DNA of 64,000 nucleotides from Bradyrhizobium semiaridum (GTDB lineage: Bacteria > Pseudomonadota > Alphaproteobacteria > Rhizobiales > Xanthobacteraceae). Below, one piece after another: positions 55,543 through 64,000 of this stretch (position 1 is the stretch's first letter; each line of letters begins with the position of its first letter). The notes under the pieces are model-generated. The model was not told the DNA's origin. It saw only the letters and a program-made list of their open reading frames with translations, and ran no database searches. The stretch covers positions 140,728 through 204,727 of the forward strand of contig NZ_JAGKJJ010000012.1 of the NCBI RefSeq assembly GCF_020329505.1, in the 5' to 3' direction. The translations under genes were made by a program, and so were the position numbers.

Positions 55543-56258
55543 GTCGCGGGCGGGCTGTCGATGCGGCCGGAGCGCAGCCGCACCACGCGGTCGCAGCGCT
55601 GCGCGAGCGCGATGTCGTGGGTCACCAGCACCAGCGTCATGCCGCGCTCGGCGTGCTTGGTGAACAAAAGATCGACGATCTGCTTGCCTGTGGTCTCGTC
55701 GAGATTTCCGGTCGGTTCGTCGGCAACTAGGATCGCGGGATCGGGCGCGAGCGCGCGCGCGATCGCAACACGCTGCTGCTCGCCGCCGGACAGTTGCGTC
55801 GGATAGTGATGCAGCCGCTCGCCGAGACCGACCGATTGCAACTCCTGCGCGGCGCGCGCCGCCGCATCGGCATTGCCGGCGAGCTCGAGCGGTACCGCGA
55901 CATTCTCCAGTGCCGTCATGGTCGGGATCAGATGGAACGACTGGAAGACGATGCCGACCTGGCGGCCGCGGAAGCGCGCCAGCGCATCTTCGTCGAGGGC
56001 ATTGAATGCGGTGCCGCCCACGACCACTTCTCCACTGTCAGGACGTTCCAGCCCCGCCATCACCATCAGCAGGGTCGATTTGCCCGAGCCCGACGGGCCG
56101 ATCAGGCCGATGGCTTCACCCGCTGCCACACGAAGGCTGATATCTTTGAGGATATGAACCCGTGCCGCACCGCTGCCGAGCGAGAGGTTGACGTTCCTGA
56201 CCGAGATGGTGTCCGGCTCGACGTCGTTCAGTGAAGAGGATTCGATGAGACTGTCCAT
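55539..56258 (-). CDS. ABC transporter ATP-binding protein, YbbA type
   Basis: 239 aa. Walker A GPSGSGKS (54-61), signature 'LSGGEQQRVAIARAL', Walker B 'ILVADEPTGNLD'. LolD/MacB/YbbA subfamily partner of the permease. Start at 56258 (MDSLIESS); its 5' end overlaps the divergent esterase gene. Confidence 0.94.
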   Translation of the reverse strand: MDSLIESSSLNDVEPDTISVRNVNLSLGSGAARVHILKDISLRVAAGEAIGLIGPSGSGKSTLLMVMAGLERPDSGEVVVGGTAFNALDEDALARFRGRQVGIVFQSFHLIPTMTALENVAVPLELAGNADAAARAAQELQSVGLGERLHHYPTQLSGGEQQRVAIARALAPDPAILVADEPTGNLDETTGKQIVDLLFTKHAERGMTLVLVTHDIALAQRCDRVVRLRSGRIDSPPAT

Positions 56259-56949
56259 GGTTCGGTCATATGGCACTTCCGCGGCGGCGGTCGAGGGCCG
56301 GTTGCGAATCTTCGTGCACATACTCGTGTTGCTTATGGGCTTGATGACGGCCGCAAATGCGCAGACCGTGGACCAGGCGAAGCCTATCAAAATGGTGGTG
56401 CTGGGCGACTCCTTGAGTGCGGGCTATGGTCTGTCGGCCGGCGCCGCGTTTCCGGTTCGCCTTCAAAAAGCCTTGGAAGTCAAGGGGATAAAGGTCGACA
56501 TGATCAATGCCGGGGTGTCCGGCGATACCACCTCGGGGGGCCGCGAGCGGCTCGACTGGTCGGTGCCCGACGGAACCGATGCCGTGATCGTCGAGCTCGG
56601 CGCCAATGATGCGTTGCGCGGCGTCGATCCCGCGGTGACGCGCGCCGCGCTGTCCGACATCATCACAAAGTTGAAGGCGCGCAGGATCGCCGTGCTCCTG
56701 TGCGGCATGCTCGCGCCGCCGAATTACGGCAGCGAGTATGCGGCGAAGTTCAACGCGATCTATCCTGATCTTTCGAAATCCCTCGGCGTGCCGCTGTATC
56801 CGTTCTTTCTCGATGGCGTTGCGGCCGAGGCCAAGCTCAACCAGGCCGACGGCATGCATCCGACCGCCGCCGGTGTGGATATCGTCGTGAAGAACATCCT
56901 GCCCACCGTGGAGGCATTTCTCGGCACGTTATCGGCGCAACGCAGTTGA
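56245..56949 (+). CDS. GDSL-type arylesterase (TesA-like)
   Basis: 234 aa. Signal region up to about residue 40 ('TAANAQ'), then SGNH blocks: 'LGDSLSAGYG' with S56, 'NAGVSGDTT', 'GANDALRG' and 'DGMHPTAAG'. A periplasmic thioesterase/esterase is expected. Start at 56245 follows GAAGAGGA. It overlaps ybbA by 14 bp head-to-head; tesA-ybbA divergence is also seen in E. coli. Confidence 0.92.
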   Translation: MRLSMVRSYGTSAAAVEGRLRIFVHILVLLMGLMTAANAQTVDQAKPIKMVVLGDSLSAGYGLSAGAAFPVRLQKALEVKGIKVDMINAGVSGDTTSGGRERLDWSVPDGTDAVIVELGANDALRGVDPAVTRAALSDIITKLKARRIAVLLCGMLAPPNYGSEYAAKFNAIYPDLSKSLGVPLYPFFLDGVAAEAKLNQADGMHPTAAGVDIVVKNILPTVEAFLGTLSAQRS

Positions 56950-57120
56950 AATGCAGGCGGCGCGCCGCGCTGTCCTCCGTCGGTTTACGACCTGTTAACG
57001 CCTTATGCTTCGCAGAGTCATATATCTCGGGTACAAAAGAGACGTCGGTGATTCGTCACCGGGGTTTGTTAGACGGCACGGGCTCCCAAAACCCGCGCCA
57101 CTGCATCGAGGATTATAGCG

Positions 57121-57657
57121 ATGCCGCGTCTGTTCACTGGACTGGAAGTGCCGGCCGATATCGGCCAAACCCTCTCCAGCTTGCGTGGCGGCCTTCCCGG
57201 CGCACGCTGGATCGATCCCGAAAATTATCACGTCACCTTGCGCTTCATCGGCGATATCGATGGCCTCTGGGCCAACGAGATCGCATCGATGCTATTTCGG
57301 GTGAACCGCAAACCGTTCGAGGTCAAGCTGAAGGGCCTCTCAAGCTTCGGCGGACGCAAGCCGCGCGCGGTTGTTGCCTCCGTCGAACCGAGCCGGCCGC
57401 TGATCGAGTTGCAAGCCGAGCTCGAGCGGATGATGCAGCGGATGGGGCTCGATCCGGAAGGGCGAAAGTTTACGCCACATGTCACGCTCGCGCGTCTGCA
57501 TGACGCATCGAGCCAGGACGTCGCGGATTATCTGTCCGTGCGCGGCTACTTCCCGAGCCGCAGCTTCATGGCGGACCGCTTCGTGCTGTTCTCGTCGCGC
57601 GCGTCGACCGGCGGCGGGCCCTACGTTGTCGAGGATTCCTACGCGCTCTGCGCGTAA
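57121..57657 (+). CDS. thpR: RNA 2',3'-cyclic phosphodiesterase
   Basis: 178 aa. Two HXTX motifs define the 2H family: H37 ('HVTLRFIG') and H120 ('HVTLARLH'), with matching spacing. Opens 2',3'-cyclic phosphates in RNA ends. Confidence 0.93.
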   Translation: MPRLFTGLEVPADIGQTLSSLRGGLPGARWIDPENYHVTLRFIGDIDGLWANEIASMLFRVNRKPFEVKLKGLSSFGGRKPRAVVASVEPSRPLIELQAELERMMQRMGLDPEGRKFTPHVTLARLHDASSQDVADYLSVRGYFPSRSFMADRFVLFSSRASTGGGPYVVEDSYALCA

Positions 57658-57699
57658 TCCGGGCGAGAGAGAGCCTCCACGGGGGCGCCTCTCACCGCC

Positions 57700-57770
57700 G
57701 ACGCGCAGGCAGCCCTCACCCCAAACCCTCTCCCCGCAAGAGCGGGGCGAGGGAGAGGAAAGTGCATACC
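57700..57770. repeat. Palindromic repeat between thpR and zapE
   Basis: Includes 'accctctccccgcaagagcg' followed by 'gggcgagggagaggaaag', giving the hairpin CTCTCCCC...GAGGGAGAG. A shortened member of the 'ctctcccc' family. Confidence 0.6.
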
Positions 57771-57827
57771 CATCGCCAAAATTCACGGCTTGCAATTTGC
57801 CGCGCAGTAGGGCCGTAAGGTGGGCTC

Positions 57828-59015
57828 ATGCTGTCCACCTCGCCCAGTTCCTTTCTCGGTCACTACAGGGCCCTGGTCGCCTCCGGCGCGATCGAGGCCG
57901 ATCCGGCGCAGGCGCGCGCCGCCGAAGCGTTCGGCGCGCTCGATGAGCGGCTCGCCAGCTACAAGCCGCAGCGCAAGCAGAGCCTGTTCGGCCGTCTGTT
58001 CGGCGGTGACAAGGACGACGGACCGCCGCGCGGGCTCTACGTCCATGGCGAGGTCGGCCGCGGCAAGACCATGCTGATGGATCTGTTCTTCCAGCAGAGC
58101 CAGGTCGAGCACAAGCGCCGCGCGCATTTCCATGAGTTCATGGCCGAGGCCCATGAGCGCATCTACGGCTACCGCCAGCAGATCGCGCGCGGCGAGATCG
58201 CCGACGGCGACGTGATCGCGCTCACCGCGCAGGCGATCTTCGACGAGGCCTGGCTGCTCTGCTTCGACGAATTCCACGTCACCGACATCGCGGACGCGAT
58301 GATCCTCGGGCGTCTGTTCGCAAGACTGTTCGAACTCGGCACGGTGGTGGTCGCGACGTCGAACGTGGCGCCCGACGATCTCTACAAGGGCGGTCTCAAC
58401 CGCGCGCTGTTCCTGCCGTTCATCGCGCAGATCACCGATCACATGGACGTGCTGCGGCTCGATGCGCGCACCGACTTCCGGCTGGAGAAACTGTTCGGCG
58501 TCAAGATGTGGCTGGTGCCTGACGATGCCGCCGCCGCCGCCGAGCTCGATGCGGCCTGGCGTAAGATGACCGGCAACGCGCCGTGCAAGCCGCGCGACAT
58601 TACGATCAAGGGGCGCGTGCTGCACGTGCCGTGCGCATCGCACGGCGTCGCGCGCTTCGGCTTCGCCGATCTTTGCGAGAAGCCGCTTGCCGCGTCCGAC
58701 TATCTCAGGCTCGCGCATGACTACCATACGATCCTGATCGACCACATTCCGGTGATGGACTACGCCGAGCGCAACGCCGCCAAGCGCTTCATCTCGCTGA
58801 TCGACACGCTCTATGACAATGCCGTGAAGCTGATGGCGTCGGCCGCGGCCGATCCGGTGTCGCTGTACCTTGCCGACGAAGGCGTCGAGGCGATGGAGTT
58901 CAAGCGCACCGCCTCGCGCCTGATCGAGATGAGCTCGGAATCCTATCTGGCGCTGCCCCACGGCCGGAAGGATTCATCGGCCAGCGGCGCCTCGACCGGC
59001 CTGGTGGAGACGTAA
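57828..59015 (+). CDS. zapE: Cell division protein ZapE (AFG1-like ATPase)
   Basis: 395 aa. Walker A GEVGRGKT (74-81), 'CFDEFHVTDIADAMIL' Walker B with sensor, and 'VVVATSNVAPDDLYKGGLNR'. ZapE affects Z-ring stability and has been linked to aerobic growth; mitochondrial AFG1 homologues relate to complex IV quality. It precedes mdh by 211 bp. Confidence 0.93.
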   Translation: MLSTSPSSFLGHYRALVASGAIEADPAQARAAEAFGALDERLASYKPQRKQSLFGRLFGGDKDDGPPRGLYVHGEVGRGKTMLMDLFFQQSQVEHKRRAHFHEFMAEAHERIYGYRQQIARGEIADGDVIALTAQAIFDEAWLLCFDEFHVTDIADAMILGRLFARLFELGTVVVATSNVAPDDLYKGGLNRALFLPFIAQITDHMDVLRLDARTDFRLEKLFGVKMWLVPDDAAAAAELDAAWRKMTGNAPCKPRDITIKGRVLHVPCASHGVARFGFADLCEKPLAASDYLRLAHDYHTILIDHIPVMDYAERNAAKRFISLIDTLYDNAVKLMASAAADPVSLYLADEGVEAMEFKRTASRLIEMSSESYLALPHGRKDSSASGASTGLVET

Positions 59016-59109
59016 GGCGCCACCTCCGCGTTCGATGCCGCCGGCCCGGAATGACAGGATCGCTGGCATGCCTGATCGAATTCGAGGCAGGCCGCCGATC
59101 CGGCAGGTC

Positions 59110-59145
59110 CGCGACTTGCAGGCCGCGACTTGCAGGCCGCGACTT
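59110..59145. repeat. Short tandem repeat CGCGACTTGCAGGC x 2.6
   Basis: Two complete 14-bp units (59110-59123, 59124-59137) and a partial unit in direct array, about 80 bp upstream of mdh. Confidence 0.8.
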
Positions 59146-59220
59146 GAATGGATCATTCGAAAGGGATAACCACCCTTGCAAACCGACTTCCCTCCCTCCT
59201 GCAGCAGTTCAAAGGACTGA

Positions 59221-60195
<975 letters not shown>

Positions 60196-60210
60196 TCCGG
60201 TCTGGCAATG

Positions 60211-60242
60211 ACCCGATAGGCGATTACGATCGTCTGTCGGGT
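60211..60242. terminator. Intercistronic hairpin between mdh and sucC
   Basis: ACCCGA-AG-CGAT-tacg-ATCG-CT-TCGGGT, a 32-base structure with three small mismatches and no T-run. Could be a pause/processing element rather than a full terminator. Confidence 0.5.
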
Positions 60243-60293
60243 GCAAGATGATGAAATTCTGGCGGATTTTGTAGTTGCGCGAGCTTTGGTATA

Positions 60294-60303
60294 TGGTATG
60301 CCA
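60294..60303. promoter_or_regulatory. TGGTATGCCA near-palindrome upstream of sucC
   Basis: One mismatch from the perfect TGGTATACCA upstream of sdhC. It lies 54 bp before sucC, in or next to a likely promoter (TTGTAG at about 60270, TATGGT about 60293). Confidence 0.35.
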
Positions 60304-60356
60304 GTCGCAAGGCTGACGTTGAAGTTCGCCGTACGAGGGTTCGGGAGCGTCTTTCC

Positions 60357-61553
<1,197 letters not shown>

Positions 61554-61555
61554 CG

Positions 61556-62032
61556 ATGGCCGATCATCTCGACGCACCGGCGCCGCTGGAGGAGCACCGC
61601 AAGCTCGCGGTGTTCGAAGGCGAGTGGAGCGGCGAAGAGATGGTCTATCCCTCGCGCTGGACCGCGGGCGGTCCGGCAACCTCGCACGTCTCGGCGCGGA
61701 TTGCGCTCAACGGTTTCTACCTGATCCAGGACAGCGTGCAGATGCGTGACGGCAAGCAGAGCTTCGCCACCCACGGCGTCTTCACCTACGACCGCGAGGA
61801 TCGCACCTACAAGCTGTTCTGGCACGATTCGCTCGGCTACTACCCGCCGTCGCCGGCCTCCGGCGGCTGGGTCAACCAGTCGCTGATCCTGGTGCGCGGC
61901 TCGCTGCGCGGCAATGCCCGTCACGTCTACGAGGTCGTCGACGACAACACCTACAACATGAAGATCCAGTTCTCGCCTGACGCGGAAGGGTGGGCCGACG
62001 TGCTCACCGGCGTGTACCGGCGTATCCACTAG
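61556..62032 (+). CDS. DUF1579-like protein inserted between sucC and sucD
   Basis: 158 aa, soluble, no signal peptide. A beta-rich, lipocalin/THAP4-like composition: 'LAVFEGEWSGEEMVYPSRW', 'GFYLIQDSVQMRDGKQSF', 'TYDREDRTYKLFWHDS'. It resembles the DUF1579 group, possible heme or fatty-ligand barrels, but this is a weak assignment. Start two bases after sucC means tight coupling. Its TAG stop is the start of a palindromic repeat. Confidence 0.85.
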   Translation: MADHLDAPAPLEEHRKLAVFEGEWSGEEMVYPSRWTAGGPATSHVSARIALNGFYLIQDSVQMRDGKQSFATHGVFTYDREDRTYKLFWHDSLGYYPPSPASGGWVNQSLILVRGSLRGNARHVYEVVDDNTYNMKIQFSPDAEGWADVLTGVYRRIH

Positions 62033-62081
62033 AGCACGATCCGGAAAAGCGGTCTTTCGCTCTTCCGAAAAGATCATGCTC
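62030..62081. repeat. Palindrome 'TAGAGCACGATCCGG' overlapping the DUF1579 stop
   Basis: Left arm AGAGCACGATCCGGAAAAGC, right arm CTTCCGAAAAGATCATGCTC. Same element as at 19700-19752, with the gene's stop TAG as its first bases. It lies between DUF1579 and sucD. Confidence 0.8.
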
Positions 62082-62122
62082 GAACAACAGAGTCCCTTCG
62101 TCTCGCGAAAGCACCACGCACC

Positions 62123-63004
62123 ATGTCCATCTTGATCGACAAGAACACCAAGGTCATCTGCCAGGGCTTCACCGGCAAGAACGGCACCTTCCACTCGGAA
62201 GCGGCGATCGCTTACGGCACCAAGATGGTCGGCGGCGTGGCGCCTGGCAAAGGCGGCTCGACGCATCTCAATCTGCCTGTGTTCGACACCGTCACCGAAG
62301 CGCGCGAGAAGACCGGCGCCGACGCCAGCGTCGTCTACGTGCCGCCGCCGGGCGCCGCGGATGCGATCTGCGAGGCGATCGACGCCGAGATCCCGCTGAT
62401 CGTATGCATCACCGAGGGCATCCCGGTGCTCGACATGGTGCGCGTCAAGCGTTCGCTGTCGGGCTCGAAGTCGCGGCTGATCGGGCCGAACTGCCCGGGC
62501 GTGATGACGGCCGGCGAGTGCAAGATCGGCATCATGCCGGCCAACATCTTCAAGCCCGGCTCGGTCGGCATCGTCTCGCGTTCCGGCACGCTGACCTATG
62601 AGGCGGTGTTCCAGACCACCCAGGAAGGCCTCGGCCAGACCACCGCGGTCGGCATCGGCGGCGACCCGGTCAAGGGCACCGAATTCATCGACGTGCTCGA
62701 GATGTTCTTGGCCGACGAGAAGACCAAGTCGATCGTAATGATCGGCGAGATCGGCGGCTCGGCCGAGGAAGACGCCGCCCAGTTCCTCAAGGACGAGGCC
62801 AAGCGCGGCCGCAAGAAGCCGATGGTCGGCTTCATCGCAGGTGTCACCGCACCTCCCGGCCGACGCATGGGACATGCGGGTGCGATCATCTCCGGCGGCA
62901 AGGGCGATGCCGGCTCCAAGACGGCCGCGATGGAATCGGCCGGCATCAAGGTCTCGCCGTCGCCGGCGCGGCTCGGGCACACTCTGGCCGAGATGTTGAA
63001 GTAA
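62123..63004 (+). CDS. sucD: Succinyl-CoA synthetase alpha subunit
   Basis: 293 aa. CoA fold '[17 protein letters not shown]' and the phosphorylated H251 in '[10 protein letters not shown]'. Works with SucC. The gene is followed by a terminator-like hairpin before sucA. Confidence 0.97.
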   Translation: MSILIDKNTKVICQGFTGKNGTFHSEAAIAYGTKMVGGVAPGKGGSTHLNLPVFDTVTEAREKTGADASVVYVPPPGAADAICEAIDAEIPLIVCITEGIPVLDMVRVKRSLSGSKSRLIGPNCPGVMTAGECKIGIMPANIFKPGSVGIVSRSGTLTYEAVFQTTQEGLGQTTAVGIGGDPVKGTEFIDVLEMFLADEKTKSIVMIGEIGGSAEEDAAQFLKDEAKRGRKKPMVGFIAGVTAPPGRRMGHAGAIISGGKGDAGSKTAAMESAGIKVSPSPARLGHTLAEMLK

Positions 63005-63045
63005 CCCTCCCGTCGAACGACGGTCAGGCCGCTCTTACGCTTTCT

Positions 63046-63091
63046 GCGCGCGCTTTCCGGCGGTTCATTACCTCGGAAGCGCGCGTTTTGC
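63046..63091 (+). terminator. Terminator-like hairpin after sucD
   Basis: GCGCGCGCTTTCCGG / CTCGGAAGCGCGCG with an 11-base loop and TTTTG after it, about 40 bp past the stop. It suggests sucA has its own promoter within 63092-63270, which I cannot pin down. Confidence 0.65.
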
Positions 63092-63270
63092 GTTCGGGCG
63101 GCGCGGATACGTCCGCTCAATATGTTTTGAAATCAAATTCATTTCTTAGTTCTTTTAGGCAGGATTATCCGACCTAGATAGGGTAAAGGGTATCTATCCA
63201 GCCGGCCCACTTTCCCAGACCGGCTTGCGCCGTCTTCCACGCGCCAACCAAAAATCACCAGGACTTCCGC

Positions 63271-64000
63271 ATGTCTCGCCAAGATGCGAACGCCGCTTTT
63301 GCCCTCTCGTCCTTCCTCCAGGGCACCAATGCCGCCTACATCGATGACCTCTATGCCCGCTACGAGCAGGACCCGTCCTCCGTCGACGGCGAATGGCAGG
63401 AGTTCTTCAAGAGCCTGAAGGACGCTCCGGCCGACGTGCAGAAGAACGCCGAGGGCGCCTCCTGGGGCCGCGACAATTGGCCGGTGACGCCGCGGGACGA
63501 GCTGACCTCCGCGCTCGACGGCAACTGGGCCCAGGTCGAGAAGGCGGTCAGCACCAAGCTCGCCGCCAAGGCGCAGGCCAAGGGCGCCGAGCTCTCCGAC
63601 GCCGAGGTCCATCAGGCCACCCGCGATTCGGTCCGCGCGCTGATGCTGATCCGCGCCTACCGGATGCGCGGCCATTTCCATGCCAAGCTCGATCCGCTCG
63701 GCATCGAGGCGCCACGTGACCGCGAGGAGCTCGATCCGCGTTCCTACGGCTTCACCGAGGCCGACTTCGACCGCAAGATCTTCCTCGATCACGTGCTCGG
63801 CCTCGAATACGGCACGCTGCGCGACATCGTGCAGATCTGCGAGCGCACCTACTGCCAGACCCTCGGCGTCGAATTCATGCACATCTCCAATGCCGCGCAG
63901 AAGGCGTGGATCCAGGAGCGCATCGAGGGGCCGGACAAGGAGATCAGCTTCACGCCCGAGGGACGCCGCGCGATCCTCAACAAGCTGATCGAGGCCGAAG
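63271..64000 (+). CDS. sucA: 2-oxoglutarate dehydrogenase E1 component, N-terminal part
   Basis: 243 residues visible; the gene runs off the window. N-terminal 'SSFLQGTNAAYIDDLYARYE' is the SucB-binding segment, followed by 'DSVRALMLIRAYRMRGHFHA' and 'LGVEFMHISNAAQKAWIQER' of the thiamine-diphosphate E1 fold. Part of the TCA-cycle set with mdh and sucCD. Confidence 0.96.
   Translation, partial: MSRQDANAAFALSSFLQGTNAAYIDDLYARYEQDPSSVDGEWQEFFKSLKDAPADVQKNAEGASWGRDNWPVTPRDELTSALDGNWAQVEKAVSTKLAAKAQAKGAELSDAEVHQATRDSVRALMLIRAYRMRGHFHAKLDPLGIEAPRDREELDPRSYGFTEADFDRKIFLDHVLGLEYGTLRDIVQICERTYCQTLGVEFMHISNAAQKAWIQERIEGPDKEISFTPEGRRAILNKLIEAE

Overview
The window is about 65% GC and reads as a chromosomal core region of a slow-growing alphaproteobacterium of the Bradyrhizobium / Nitrobacteraceae type. 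The basis is gene content and order (sdhCDAB, split leuB/leuC/leuD, ffh-rpsP-rimM-trmD-rplS, ccmABCDG, acnA, mdh-sucCD-sucA), alphaproteobacterial domain families (DUF2336, DUF2794, DUF1223), Irr-type iron control elements and many short palindromic intergenic repeats. I see no phage, transposase, CRISPR array, rRNA or tRNA gene.

Layout. 1-5 kb: the 3' part of feoB, then sdhB-sdhA-sdhD-sdhC on the minus strand with a recognisable promoter. 5-12 kb: a LysR regulator divergent from a small membrane protein and a TauE/SafE permease, an unknown 166-aa protein, malonyl-CoA synthetase, an SDR and an MFS carrier. 12-23.7 kb: fasciclin protein, a cytochrome b561 / molybdopterin enzyme pair, a YbfB-type MFS carrier, leuB, asd, YqhA protein, carbonic anhydrase, a CitE-like lyase, a DXD glycosyltransferase and leuD. 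23.8-27 kb: a zincin-like protein and a cluster of very small exported His/Gly/Tyr-rich proteins. 27-34 kb: leuC with a short upstream ORF, then rplS, trmD, an inserted alcohol dehydrogenase-like gene, rimM, rpsP and ffh. 34-43 kb: MBL hydrolase, SIMPL protein with an exported partner, dapF, mtaB, DUF2336, an RluA-type synthase, ftsY, yciB. 43-46 kb: the cytochrome c maturation genes. 46-52.8 kb: acnA, DUF1223, a gene-free stretch with opposed terminator-like hairpins and a G-quadruplex motif, DUF2794, GNAT, Bax-inhibitor protein. 53-59 kb: a YbbAP-type ABC exporter overlapping a divergent GDSL esterase, thpR, zapE. 59-64 kb: mdh, sucC, a DUF1579-like gene, sucD and the start of sucA.

Several parts join up functionally. 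Aconitase, succinate dehydrogenase, malate dehydrogenase, succinyl-CoA synthetase and 2-oxoglutarate dehydrogenase make up most of the TCA cycle. LeuB, LeuC and LeuD complete leucine synthesis after LeuA. Asd and DapF serve lysine and cell-wall synthesis. The iron-sulfur enzymes AcnA and LeuC both carry Irr-type ICE motifs at their promoters (12/14 and 11/14 matches), and FeoB imports ferrous iron, so iron supply and Fe-S metabolism form a theme.

I did not find an obviously new large system. The points most worth a second look are the apparently leaderless 41-codon ORF at the leuC promoter, the structured and G-rich element at 50.46-50.64 kb, the paired exported proteins sharing a TPGAV-x10-TTQ motif, the gene insertions inside sucCD and rimM-trmD, and a palindrome family whose copies contain the stop codons of neighbouring genes.
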